Of a DNA stretch of 12,487 bases, positions 1 to 7,047 are shown piece after piece. The translations under genes and the position numbers were made by a program. This stretch comes from an uncultured Gemmatimonadota bacterium (GTDB taxonomy: Bacteria; Gemmatimonadota; Gemmatimonadetes; Gemmatimonadales; GWC2-71-9): positions 1 to 12,487 of the forward strand of contig CALGOK010000183.1 of assembly GCA_937961295.1 (NCBI GenBank), in the 5' to 3' direction. Position 1 is the stretch's first letter, and each line of letters opens with the position of its first letter. The notes beneath the pieces are model-generated. The model ran no database searches. It saw only the letters and a list, made by a program, of their open reading frames with translations, and was not told the DNA's origin.

Positions 1-368
1 GGACGGAGGACGGCGACCACCCGAGCCGCGCGCGGCACCGTGAGCCAGCGCGGCAGCAGGTAGCCGAGCAGCAGCACCGATTGCACCACCACGACCACCA
101 GCAACACCACCAGGCGCGGCAGGGTGACGCCATCGAGGAGGCCCGGAATCGCGACGCCGGCGAGGCACACGCCGAGCGACGCGAGCGCCATGGCGGCAAC
201 CACCAGTCGCTCGGTGTCGACCAGCCACTCGAACGACTCGCCCGAGCCGCGGAGCCGGCGGGTCACCGCATCGGTGAGCTCCGAGCGCGCGGTGGTGAGC
301 AGCGCGGCGGCGCCGGCCGTGCCGAGCACGGCCAGCGCGATGCCGAGGAAGAGGAGCAGCCAGCTCAC
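1..368 (-). CDS. CNNM/DUF21-type transmembrane protein (HlyC/CorC family), N-terminal part, cut by window edge
   Basis: Only the first 122 codons are inside the window. The GTG start at 368-366 overlaps the TGA of the upstream gene as GTGA, so the start is well fixed. The translation opens MSWLLLFLGIALAVLG and shows at least three hydrophobic stretches, at about residues 2-26, 52-77 and 80-102, separated by a charged segment (TTARSELTDAVTRRLRG). This fits the DUF21/CNNM membrane domain found at the N terminus of HlyC/CorC magnesium/cobalt transport-related proteins. The neighbour directly upstream is another protein of the same family, so this looks like a tandem pair in the aspS operon. CBS and CorC domains would be expected beyond the window edge but cannot be seen. 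The family call rests on topology and context; another small membrane protein is possible. Confidence 0.7.
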   Translation of the reverse strand, partial: MSWLLLFLGIALAVLGTAGAAALLTTARSELTDAVTRRLRGSGESFEWLVDTERLVVAAMALASLGVCLAGVAIPGLLDGVTLPRLVVLLVVVVVQSVLLLGYLLPRWLTVPRAARVVAVLR

Positions 369-1543
369 GTGTCACCATCCGCGTCGTCGCGGTCGGCCGG
401 CGGCCACACCGCCACCCGGCGCACCCGGCGCCGGATCACGAGGTCGGCGACGAACCGCCAGCCATCGACCTCGACCGTCTCGCCGCTGCGCGGCACCCGG
501 CCAAGCTCGGCGACCACCCCGCCGCCCACGGTGGCCGCGCCCTCGCGGTCGAAGCCGTGCCCGCTCGCGGTCTCGAGGTCGGCGAGCGCCACGCCCCCTT
601 GCACCGTGAGGTGGCCGTCGTCGTGATGCGTGAGCGGCACCGCCTCGTCGATGTCATACTCATCCTGGATCTCGCCGACGATCTGCTCGAGGATGTCCTC
701 GAGCGTGACCAGGCCCGCCGTGCCACCGTACTCGTCGACCACCAGGGCGATGTGGCCGACGCCACGCTGGAAGTCGCGGAGCTGGCGCTCGAGGGTCTTC
801 CCCTCGGGGACGAACGACGCCGGCCGGATCAGGTCCTGCCACGGCGGGAGCGCCTCGGGAGCGTTGCCGAGCCGCGGCAGCATGTCCTTGGCATAGAGGA
901 TCCCGGCCACGCTGTCGAGCGACCCTTCGTCGACCACCAGCCGGGCGTGCTCGCTGCGGCGGAGGGTCCGCATCACCGTCGCCTCGTCGGCGTCGGCGCG
1001 CACCGAGAAGATGTCGATGCGCGGGGTCATGACCTCCGCGACGGTCATCTCCTTGAGCGAGAAGATCCCCATCGCCATCTCGTGGGTCGAGCGCTCCTTC
1101 CCCTCCCCCTCGCGGCCGCCAGGGGTCGCACCGAGGTCGAGCCGCTCGGCCATCCAGAGAAGCGGGGCGTACAGCGGCGCCGCCTTGAGGACACGCTGCC
1201 GCACATAGGGCCCGATCTCGGGCGCGAGCACGGAGAGGAGGCGCGGCACCAGGTCGCCGATGGCCCACACCAGGAGCGCCACGAGGATCACGCGCAGCAG
1301 GGCCAGGCCCGGCGCGAACGCCCACCACCCTGTCCACGTCCCTGCCACTGCCGCGGCGAGGGTGAGCGAGGCGTAGTGCATCACGTAGAGCGTCCGCTCC
1401 GGGGTGAGTCCCTCGCGTCCCGGCGGGGCGAGCACCTCGGCGCGCACATGGCCGCCGGCCTGGCCGGCGAGCGCCACCACGCCAGCCCAGATCATCAGGA
1501 TTCCCACCAGCGCCGGCAGGGCGCCCTGGAGGATGGCGATCAC
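365..1543 (-). CDS. HlyC/CorC-family membrane protein with CNNM-like, CBS-pair and CorC C-terminal domains
   Basis: This 392-residue protein has a hydrophobic N-terminal third, with membrane segments near residues 2-26, 53-75 and 77-105. It continues with a cytoplasmic CBS pair at about 165-290, recognisable from VAEVMTPRIDIFSVRA and from GGTAGLVTLEDILEQIVGEI followed by QDEYD. It ends in a CorC/HlyC transporter-associated domain at about 300-375. Relatives are linked to magnesium/cobalt efflux and, in the E. coli ybeZYX cluster, to ribosome-related functions (YbeX); the transported ion is not shown here. I chose GTG 1543 over the longer open frame starting at 1621. It overlaps the ybeY stop as GTGA, has GGGAG five bases upstream, and the extra 26 residues lie over ybeY and are not family-like. 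The gene's own stop overlaps the next start, again as GTGA. Confidence 0.88.
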   Translation of the reverse strand: MIAILQGALPALVGILMIWAGVVALAGQAGGHVRAEVLAPPGREGLTPERTLYVMHYASLTLAAAVAGTWTGWWAFAPGLALLRVILVALLVWAIGDLVPRLLSVLAPEIGPYVRQRVLKAAPLYAPLLWMAERLDLGATPGGREGEGKERSTHEMAMGIFSLKEMTVAEVMTPRIDIFSVRADADEATVMRTLRRSEHARLVVDEGSLDSVAGILYAKDMLPRLGNAPEALPPWQDLIRPASFVPEGKTLERQLRDFQRGVGHIALVVDEYGGTAGLVTLEDILEQIVGEIQDEYDIDEAVPLTHHDDGHLTVQGGVALADLETASGHGFDREGAATVGGGVVAELGRVPRSGETVEVDGWRFVADLVIRRRVRRVAVWPPADRDDADGDT

Positions 1544-1959
1544 CCGAGCTCCCGCAGGTACCGCTCCTGCTGCTGCCACATCGGCGACTGCTCGCGCGCG
1601 GCGCTCTCCGGATGGTCCCACCCGAGCACGTGCAGCGTGCCGTGCACGACCAGCCGCAACAGCTCCTCGCGCAGCGGGATGCCCAGCTCGCGCGCCTGGG
1701 TCGCGGCGACGTCACGGCAGATGTACACGTCTCCCGCCAGCGAACCGTCGGGCTGCGGCAGCGCGAACGCCAGCACGTCAGTGGGGCGGTCGTGGCCCTT
1801 GTAGTCTCGGTTGAGGCGCTGCATGTCGCCGGGGGCGAGGAAGGCGATCGAGAGCGCGGCGTCGCGGCCCTCGCCGCGCAGCACCTGCTCGGCGGCCGCG
1901 CGGACCGCGCGGGCCGGGAGGCTGCGGGAGCCGCTCACGGTGACCCGGCTCGCCGTCAA
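1540..1959 (-). CDS. ybeY: rRNA maturation endoribonuclease YbeY
   Basis: YbeY is a small zinc-dependent RNase needed for 16S rRNA 3'-end maturation and ribosome quality control in the cytoplasm. The 139-residue product has the normal family length and carries the metal site HGTLHVLGWDH with histidines 106, 110 and 116, matching the family HGxLHLxGYDH. The preceding conserved stretch NRDYKGHDRPTDVLAFAL (about 50-67) is also present. The start is TTG at 1959, overlapping the upstream stop as TTGA, with GGAGGA nine bases before it. A downstream in-frame GTG (codon 8) lacks a comparable ribosome site. The gene lies between a PhoH/YbeZ ATPase and a CorC-type protein, the common ybeZ-ybeY-ybeX order. 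Identification is secure. Confidence 0.96.
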   Translation of the reverse strand: MTASRVTVSGSRSLPARAVRAAAEQVLRGEGRDAALSIAFLAPGDMQRLNRDYKGHDRPTDVLAFALPQPDGSLAGDVYICRDVAATQARELGIPLREELLRLVVHGTLHVLGWDHPESAAREQSPMWQQQERYLRELG

Positions 1960-2915
1960 CCGGCCTGGTCCTCCGCGTAGGCGCGGATGATCTCCTTCAC
2001 CAGCCGGTGGCGCACCACGTCGGCATCGGTGAAGTAGTGGAAGGCGATGCCGGGAATCCCGGGCAGGATGCGCTCGATCTGCACCAGCCCGGAGTCCTCG
2101 CGGTGCGGCAGGTCGATCTGGGTCTTGTCGCCGGTGACCACGACCTTGCTGTTCACGCCGAGGCGGGTGAGGAACATCTTCATCTGGGCGCCGGTGGCGT
2201 TCTGCGACTCGTCGAGGATGATGAACGCATCGTTGAGCGTGCGGCCGCGCATGTACGCCAGCGGCGCGATCTCGATCACCCGCGCCTCGAGCGCCTTCTG
2301 CACCCGCTCGTTCGGCATCATGTCCTCGAGCGCGTCGTAGAGCGGCCGCAGGTACGGATCGACCTTCTGCTGCAGGTCGCCGGGAAGGAACCCGAGCGAC
2401 TCGCCCGCCTCGACGGCCGGGCGCGCCAGCACGATGCGGCGCACCCGCTTGCGCGCCAATGCCTCGACCGCCTTGGCCACCGCGAGGTAGGTCTTGCCGG
2501 TGCCCGCCGGCCCGATGCCGATCACGATGTCGTAGTCGTTGATCTGCGCGAGGTACTCGCGCTGTCCCGGGGTCTTGGGCTGGATCGCCCGACGCATCCC
2601 CGGGAGCACCACCTTGGTGGCGTCGCCCGGGGTGCCCAGCTCGGTGGGAGTGATCCCCTCGGAGGCGAAGCGGTACACGTCCTCCGGGGAGACCGCCTCG
2701 CCGCTCCGCGCGAGGTCGATGAGCCCTTGCACCACCGGCACCGCGCGCTCGAGCTGCTCGACGGTGCCGGCCAGCGTGAGCGCGTCGCCGCGCTGCGACA
2801 CCCGCACGCCGAGGGCGCGCTGCAGCTCGACGAAGTTGGCGTCGTTGACCCCTGCCAGCAGCAGCGGGTCGGCGCCCTCGGCGGAGAGCTGGTGGCGCGA
2901 CTCGTCCACGGTCAT
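1956..2915 (-). CDS. ybeZ: PhoH family ATPase (YbeZ-like)
   Basis: This 319-residue cytoplasmic P-loop protein of the PhoH family has a Walker A motif GPAGTGKT (135-142) and a Walker B motif FIILDE (231-236). Further family signatures are RPAVEAGESLGFLPGD (165-180), LDPYL-like VDPYLRPLYDAL, and VTGDKTQIDLP (260-270). The N-terminal 100 residues contain a KH-like/PhoH N-terminal segment (NDANFVELQRALGVRV). PhoH/YbeZ proteins bind and hydrolyse ATP, resemble helicase cores, and are thought to work with YbeY in rRNA processing. The start ATG overlaps the aspS stop as ATGA; the sequence before it, CCGGGGCACGA, gives only a weak ribosome site, consistent with translational coupling to aspS. Its own TGA overlaps the ybeY TTG. 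Confidence 0.95.
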   Translation of the reverse strand: MTVDESRHQLSAEGADPLLLAGVNDANFVELQRALGVRVSQRGDALTLAGTVEQLERAVPVVQGLIDLARSGEAVSPEDVYRFASEGITPTELGTPGDATKVVLPGMRRAIQPKTPGQREYLAQINDYDIVIGIGPAGTGKTYLAVAKAVEALARKRVRRIVLARPAVEAGESLGFLPGDLQQKVDPYLRPLYDALEDMMPNERVQKALEARVIEIAPLAYMRGRTLNDAFIILDESQNATGAQMKMFLTRLGVNSKVVVTGDKTQIDLPHREDSGLVQIERILPGIPGIAFHYFTDADVVRHRLVKEIIRAYAEDQAG

Positions 2916-4690
2916 TCGTGCCCCGGCAGCGAGAGGGTGATGTGCAGCGCGGCGATCTCCCGGTCCGTGACCGGCACCGGGGCGCCCTCGAACAGCGCCC
3001 GCGCCTGTGCCGTCTTGGGGAAGGCGATCACGTCGCGCAGCGACGACGCCCCCGCCAGCACCATGGCGATCCGGTCGTGGCCGAGCGCGAAGCCGCCGTG
3101 CGGGGGCGCGCCCTGCGCCAGCGCGTCGAGCAGGAACCCGAAGCGGCGACGCTGCTCCTCGGCGCCGATGCCCAGGAACGTGAACACCTGCTGCTGCAGC
3201 GCGGGGTCGGTGATCCGGATCGACCCGGAGCCCAGCTCGTTGCCGTTGTACACCGCGTCGTAGTGAAGTGCCCGGCAGCGTCCCGGATCGCTCTCCAGGT
3301 ACGGCAGGTCATCGGGATGGGGCGCAGTGAACGGGTGGTGGGTGAACACCCACGCCCCGCTCTCGGGATCGTGCTCGAACAGCGGGAAGTCGACCACCCA
3401 GCAGAAGGCGTGCTCCCGCTCCGGCTGCACCTCGGGGCGCGCGATGAGGGCGCTCCGCACGGCGTGGAGGGCGGGCGAGGTCACCGCGTCGGGGCCCACC
3501 GCCGCGAGCACCAGGTCGCCGGGCTCGGCAGGAAGCGCGGTGCAGGTCGCCTCCCCGAGCGCCTTGGTTCCCTGTCCTTCCCAGCCCGCCTCGGTGCGGC
3601 GCGCCCAGATCAGGCCGCCGACGCCGGCACCCTTGGCCACCGCGGTGAGGGCATCGATCTCCTTGCGCGACAGTCCGGCCATGCCGGTGGCAACGAGGCC
3701 CCGAAGCCGGCCGCCGGCCGCGATGCCGTCGTGAATGAACGGCGCCGAGTCGGGCGCGGCGAGCGCCGACCAGTCGCGGAGCTCGAAGGCGTAGCGCAGG
3801 TCGGGCTTGTCGACGCCGTAGCGCTCCATCGCGTCGTGCCAGCGGAGGCGCTGGAACGGCGCCGCGACCGCGTGGCCGGCCTCGTCCCACTGGTCCACCA
3901 GCACGCGCTCGATCACGGCCATCACGTCGTCCTGGTCGACGAACGAGGCCTCGAGGTCGATCTGCGTGAACTCCATCTGGCGGTCGGCGCGGAGGTCCTC
4001 GTCGCGGAAGCAGCGGGCGATCTGGAAGTAGCGATCGAAGCCGGCCATCATCAGCAGCTGCTTGTAGATCTGCGGGCTCTGCGGCAGCGCGAAGAACTCG
4101 CCGGGATGGAGGCGGCTCGGCACCAGGTAGTCCCGCGCCCCCTCTCGGGTCGGCTTCGTGAGGACCTGAGTCTCGATTTCGTAGAACTCGAGCTCGGTGA
4201 GCGTCCGTCGCGCGCGCTGCATCAGCCGGTGGCGCAACCGGATCGCGGCCTGCAATTCGGCACGACGCAGGTCGAGCACCCGGTGCTGCAGGCGCAGTTC
4301 CTCGGCCGCCAGCTCCTCTCCCTCGCGGCGGCCGACCGGAATCGCCGGCGTCACGGCGGGGCCCACCACCTTGAGGTCGCGCACCCGCACCTCCACCTCG
4401 CGCGACGTCATCGCCGGATCGCGACCCGGATCCTGGCGCAGCGCGACCGTCCCCTCCACGAGCAGCACCGACTCGGTCCCCACGTGCGAGGCGCGCTCGA
4501 TCACCTCGGCCGGGGTCCACTCCGGGTCGCAGGCGAGTTGCACCAGGCCGTCGCGGTCGCGCAGGTCGATGAACACGATGCCGCCGAGGTCGCGGCGGCG
4601 ATGGACCCAGCCTCCGAGGCGGACGGCGATGCCCGCCTGGGCGCGGGTCAGGGAGCCACAGCGATGTGTGCGGAGCGCGGTCTGGGACAT
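2912..4690 (-). CDS. aspS: Aspartyl-tRNA synthetase, bacterial type
   Basis: The enzyme charges tRNA-Asp with aspartate (class II, subclass b), and at 592 residues it has the usual bacterial length. The N-terminal OB-fold anticodon domain shows GWVHRRRDLGGIVFIDLRDR (27-46). The catalytic core begins with LDLRRAELQAAIRLRHR, and contains YEIETQVLTKPTREGARDYL and ALPQSPQIYKQLLMMAGFDR. Motif 2 is FQIARCFRDEDLRADRQMEF. The bacterial GAD insertion follows at roughly 280-430. Motif 3 is ALGHDRIAMVLAGASSLRDV, where the common FGLDR is replaced by LGHDR. Residue 35, at the position that separates discriminating from non-discriminating AspRS, is leucine. It is the first gene of a five-gene overlapping operon and is divergent from rlmN. 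The ATG at 4690 has only a weak ribosome site (CCGGA, five bases upstream). Confidence 0.97.
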   Translation of the reverse strand: MSQTALRTHRCGSLTRAQAGIAVRLGGWVHRRRDLGGIVFIDLRDRDGLVQLACDPEWTPAEVIERASHVGTESVLLVEGTVALRQDPGRDPAMTSREVEVRVRDLKVVGPAVTPAIPVGRREGEELAAEELRLQHRVLDLRRAELQAAIRLRHRLMQRARRTLTELEFYEIETQVLTKPTREGARDYLVPSRLHPGEFFALPQSPQIYKQLLMMAGFDRYFQIARCFRDEDLRADRQMEFTQIDLEASFVDQDDVMAVIERVLVDQWDEAGHAVAAPFQRLRWHDAMERYGVDKPDLRYAFELRDWSALAAPDSAPFIHDGIAAGGRLRGLVATGMAGLSRKEIDALTAVAKGAGVGGLIWARRTEAGWEGQGTKALGEATCTALPAEPGDLVLAAVGPDAVTSPALHAVRSALIARPEVQPEREHAFCWVVDFPLFEHDPESGAWVFTHHPFTAPHPDDLPYLESDPGRCRALHYDAVYNGNELGSGSIRITDPALQQQVFTFLGIGAEEQRRRFGFLLDALAQGAPPHGGFALGHDRIAMVLAGASSLRDVIAFPKTAQARALFEGAPVPVTDREIAALHITLSLPGHE

Positions 4691-4719
4691 CGATTCCGGA
4701 GATCAGGGTTCGGGCCGGA

Positions 4720-4725
4720 AAGCTA
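4720..4725 (-). promoter_or_regulatory. Candidate -10 element for the aspS operon
   Basis: On the minus strand TAGCTT ends 29 bases before the aspS ATG, which would give a leader of about 23 nt. It matches the TARNTT pattern seen before rlmN, the beta-propeller gene and the glycerate kinase. No convincing -35 box lies 16-18 bases upstream; TTGCTT occurs at 4752-4747 but 21 bases away. If this promoter is used, the hairpins further upstream would not be in its transcript. Confidence 0.33.
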
Positions 4726-4752
4726 ACGCCGCCCGGTCGGCCACGAAAGCAA

Positions 4753-4777
4753 GCGCGCCCCCCCGGGAGGGCCGCGC
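4753..4777 (-). terminator. GC-rich hairpin in the aspS-rlmN spacer, possible attenuator
   Basis: The ends 4753-4757 and 4773-4777 pair over five bases (GCGCG with CGCGC), and after a one-base bulge three more C-G pairs follow. In the minus direction the hairpin is followed by TTGCTTTCGT, a weak T-rich tract, which could make it a Rho-independent terminator or attenuator upstream of aspS. The T-tract is imperfect and the same bases could belong to a promoter, so the role is uncertain. Confidence 0.3.
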
Positions 4778-4794
4778 AAGTGCTCGTGCTGCTT

Positions 4795-4844
4795 GGACTT
4801 CCGGGATCTCGAGCGAAGCCCGGACGTCCCGACCGGTGCCACCC
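4795..4844 (-). promoter_or_regulatory. Imperfect hairpin preceded by a T-box-like sequence upstream of aspS
   Basis: Bases 4795-4829 form a hairpin: GGAC/GTCC outer stem, a two-by-two internal loop, CCGGG/CCCGG inner stem and a 13-base loop. Directly 5' on the minus strand lies GGGTGGCACCGG (4844-4833), which matches most of the T-box antiterminator core GGGTGGNACCGCG. The UGGC form would pair with a GCCA tRNA end, as expected for tRNA-Asp (discriminator G). No Stem I or specifier loop is recognisable further upstream, where the rlmN coding region begins. The hairpin is visible in the sequence; the regulatory reading is speculative. Confidence 0.25.
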
Positions 4845-4882
4845 AGCCCGGCCCGCGTCCCGGCAGGGAGAGTGGCGGCGCG

Positions 4883-4888
4883 TAGATT
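4883..4888 (+). promoter_or_regulatory. Candidate -10 element for rlmN, leaderless arrangement
   Basis: TAGATT ends six bases before the rlmN ATG at 4895. A promoter with this -10 would start transcription at or next to the A of the ATG, giving a leaderless mRNA. This agrees with the lack of a ribosome site close to the ATG: the nearest purine-rich run, GGGAGAG (4866-4872), is 22 bases upstream. No clear -35 box was seen. Confidence 0.35.
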
Positions 4889-4894
4889 TCCCTC

Positions 4895-5956
4895 ATGACG
4901 AGCACGACCAACCTCCTCGACCTGCCGCCGATCCACGCAGCCGCGCGGCTGCGCGAATGGGTGCAGGCCGCCGGACTGCCGGGGTATCGCGCCGACCAGC
5001 TGCTGCGCCGGCTCTGGATCACGCCGGTGGGTTCGTGGCAGGAGGCCACCGAACTTCCCGGCGAGCTGCGCGAGCGGCTCGACCGCGAGCTGCCGCTCGC
5101 CCGTCTGGAGGCCGAGGTGGTGCAGACGTCATCCGACGGAACGCGCAAGTACCTCTGGCGGCTTGCCGATGGCGAGAAGATCGAGTCGGTGCTGATCCCG
5201 ACCGCCAAGCGCCGGACGCTCTGCGTCTCCTCGCAGGCGGGCTGCGCGCTCGGGTGCGTGTTCTGCGCCACCGGATTGATGGGGTTCCGGCGCAACCTGC
5301 AGCCGTGGGAGATCGCCGGGCAGGTGCGCGAGGTGATGCTGCGCAACCCGGCCGACAAGCCGACCAACATCGTGTTCATGGGAATGGGCGAGCCGCTGCT
5401 CAACTGGTCGGCGCTCGACACCGCGCTCACGATCCTCAATCACCCCGAGGGGTTCGAGATCGGCGCGCGGCACATCACCGTGAGCACCGTGGGGATCGTA
5501 CCGGGGATGAAGGCGCTGGCGGTGCGGCCGGAACAGTTCCGGCTGGCCATCTCGCTCCACTCGCCGCACCCGACCGACCGGATCGGCCTGATGCCGATCG
5601 AGAAGAAGTACCACCTGCGCGACGTGCTGCAGGCCGCCGAGGCGTTCAGGAAGCGGATCACCTTCGAGTACGTGATGATCAGCGGCCGCAACGACCGCGA
5701 CGAGGACGCCATCCTGCTGACCGCCCTGGCGCGCCGCCTCGGCGCCCACGTCAACCTGCTGCCGCTCCACCCCGGTGGCGACCCGTCACTGGTCCCGAGT
5801 TCCCCTGCCCGGATCCGCGAATTCCGCCAGATGCTCGCCGACGCCGGGATCGAGGCCGTGGTGCGCCGGAGCCGCGGCCTCGACATCGACGCCGCATGCG
5901 GGCAGCTGCACGTGAAGATGGAGAAGCGGAACCGGCGAGCCGACCAGACGGCTTAG
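4895..5956 (+). CDS. rlmN: Dual-specificity 23S rRNA/tRNA adenine C2-methyltransferase RlmN
   Basis: RlmN is a radical-SAM enzyme that methylates C2 of A2503 in 23S rRNA and of A37 in some tRNAs, supporting decoding accuracy. The 353-residue product has the cluster motif C117-ALG-C121-VF-C124 within TLCVSSQAGCALGCVFCATG. It also has the GMGEPLLNW segment (163-171), NVVFMGMGEP-like NIVFMGMGEP (158-167), and ARHITVSTVGIVPGM (191-205). The second catalytic cysteine is C335 in RGLDIDAACGQL. All residues needed for the methyl-cysteine mechanism are present. The ATG at 4895 gives a normal N terminus (NLLDLPP). The gene is divergent from aspS and appears monocistronic. The last base of its TAG stop is the first base of a 117-bp palindromic repeat. 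Confidence 0.97.
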   Translation: MTSTTNLLDLPPIHAAARLREWVQAAGLPGYRADQLLRRLWITPVGSWQEATELPGELRERLDRELPLARLEAEVVQTSSDGTRKYLWRLADGEKIESVLIPTAKRRTLCVSSQAGCALGCVFCATGLMGFRRNLQPWEIAGQVREVMLRNPADKPTNIVFMGMGEPLLNWSALDTALTILNHPEGFEIGARHITVSTVGIVPGMKALAVRPEQFRLAISLHSPHPTDRIGLMPIEKKYHLRDVLQAAEAFRKRITFEYVMISGRNDRDEDAILLTALARRLGAHVNLLPLHPGGDPSLVPSSPARIREFRQMLADAGIEAVVRRSRGLDIDAACGQLHVKMEKRNRRADQTA

Positions 5957-6072
5957 GTGAAGGGTGAAGGGTGAAGGGTGAAGGGGAAGGCTGGTCAGCG
6001 CCTTGGGCGATGGCGCCGAGCGTAGATCTTCGACCGGCAGCCCCCTTAACCCATCACCCTTCACCCTTCACC
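5956..6072. repeat. Palindromic heptamer-arm element, copy 1
   Basis: The left arm 5956-5986 is four tandem GGTGAAG heptamers plus GGG. The right arm 6042-6072 is the inverted counterpart (CTTCACC type), with 29 of 31 positions complementary. Between them is a 55-bp core (5987-6041) holding smaller inverted repeats. The element fills the whole convergent gap between rlmN and the hydrolase: it starts on the last base of the rlmN stop codon, and its right arm encodes the hydrolase stop codon and last residues. A second copy of identical length lies at 7048-7164 in the same orientation; by hand count 103 of 117 positions agree. It could be a non-autonomous mobile repeat, a REP-like element, or a bidirectional transcription stop; no T-tract is present and no target duplication was recognised. 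Confidence 0.88.
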
Positions 6073-7016
6073 CAGCTAGCGATGTCGTCTAGCACCTCCC
6101 CCGCGACCCGTCCCGGTACCTGGTAGTCCTCCGGTCGCGGCATCCCCTCCCCCGCGATGAACAGGTGATTGAGTGCCGGGTAGCGGCGCACGGTCGTGGC
6201 CGGGCGGGGTCCGAGCGCCGACAGGAACTCGTTGAGCATCCGTGGCGTGACCTGGTAGTCGCGCATCCCCTGCAGCATCAGCACCGGTTCTGGGCGGTCG
6301 CGCAGCGCGCTCACCGGATCGTATTCGCGCAGGTCGAGCCAGTAGGCCGCCGGCGCGCCAAGGATGGCACCGAGCTGCGCGCTGTCGGCCGGGGTGAGCT
6401 GCCGGATCGCCTCGACCGCCGCGCCGATGCTGCGGCGCTGCGCGATGACCCGCGCGGCCGTCGCCGAGTCGGCCACCCGGCTGATGTACTCGAGCTGGAG
6501 CAGCAACAGCTCCTGGATCGGTCCCACCCAGGCGCCGGCCATCAGGATCAGCCCCGCGAGGTGACCGTCCGCGGCCGCGATCCTCGGCGCGAGGTAGCCG
6601 CCGAGTGAATGCCCGATCATGAACGTGCGTGCCGGATCCACCTCGGGCTGTGCGCGCAGCAGCGCGAGCGCGCTCACGGCGTCATCGATCGTCTCGTCGC
6701 GCACCGTGAACGTCTTGCCGAAGTACCAGAGCGGACCCGCCTGCGCGCGCTTGTCATAGCGCAGCACCGCGATCCCGCGCTGCGCCAGCCCCTCCGCGAT
6801 GTCGCGATACGGCTTGTTCGGCCCGAAGGTGAGGTCGCGGTCGCCGCCGCCCGAGCCGTGCACGATGATCAGTCCCGGCACCGGACCCTCGGCATCCGCG
6901 GGTGCCGTGAACACGGCGCCCAACGGCACCGGGCCGGGGACGGTGAGGTCGCGCGAGATGATGGTGTCAGGAGCAACGAGACTCGATGCGAGTGCAAACA
7001 AGGCTGCGGGATGCAT
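6054..7016 (-). CDS. Alpha/beta hydrolase, probably exported, flanked by two palindromic repeats
   Basis: This 320-residue protein has the alpha/beta-hydrolase layout. The oxyanion-hole segment is HGSGGGDRD (53-61), the nucleophile elbow GHSLGG has Ser137, the likely acid is Asp253 in QGMRDYQV, and the catalytic histidine is His284 in NHLF. A hydrophobic N terminus (MHPAALFALASSLVAPD) resembles a short export signal, though it lacks a positively charged start. Relatives include dienelactone-hydrolase-like and prolyl-peptidase-like esterases; the substrate cannot be named. GAGG five bases before ATG 7016 supports the start. The C terminus WVKGEG and the TGA are written in heptamer-repeat sequence, so the native end may have been altered when the element arrived. 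The whole gene sits between two direct copies of the repeat, convergent to rlmN and 153 bp downstream of the reductase gene. Confidence 0.87.
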   Translation of the reverse strand: MHPAALFALASSLVAPDTIISRDLTVPGPVPLGAVFTAPADAEGPVPGLIIVHGSGGGDRDLTFGPNKPYRDIAEGLAQRGIAVLRYDKRAQAGPLWYFGKTFTVRDETIDDAVSALALLRAQPEVDPARTFMIGHSLGGYLAPRIAAADGHLAGLILMAGAWVGPIQELLLLQLEYISRVADSATAARVIAQRRSIGAAVEAIRQLTPADSAQLGAILGAPAAYWLDLREYDPVSALRDRPEPVLMLQGMRDYQVTPRMLNEFLSALGPRPATTVRRYPALNHLFIAGEGMPRPEDYQVPGRVAGEVLDDIASWVKGEG

Positions 7017-7047
7017 GGCACCTCACCAGGTCGACACGCTGCGGGAT

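Noticed and set aside
2007..4726. Long plus-strand open frames (418 and 602 codons) opposite ybeZ and aspS
   Set aside because: They mirror conserved minus-strand genes, are rich in Arg, His and Glu without any recognisable domain, and are usual artefacts of very GC-rich DNA.
4703..4936. 77-codon minus-strand frame in the aspS-rlmN spacer
   Set aside because: No ribosome site, no recognisable sequence, and it overlaps the rlmN start.
5786..6064. Short open frames through the repeats giving peptides such as HPSPFT and MKGEG
   Set aside because: These are translations of the heptamer arms, not conserved proteins; the same applies at 6967-7341.
5956..6072. CRISPR or simple satellite interpretation of the heptamer repeats
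   Set aside because: Units are seven bases without spacers, arranged as inverted arms around a fixed core, so neither a CRISPR array nor a plain tandem repeat fits.
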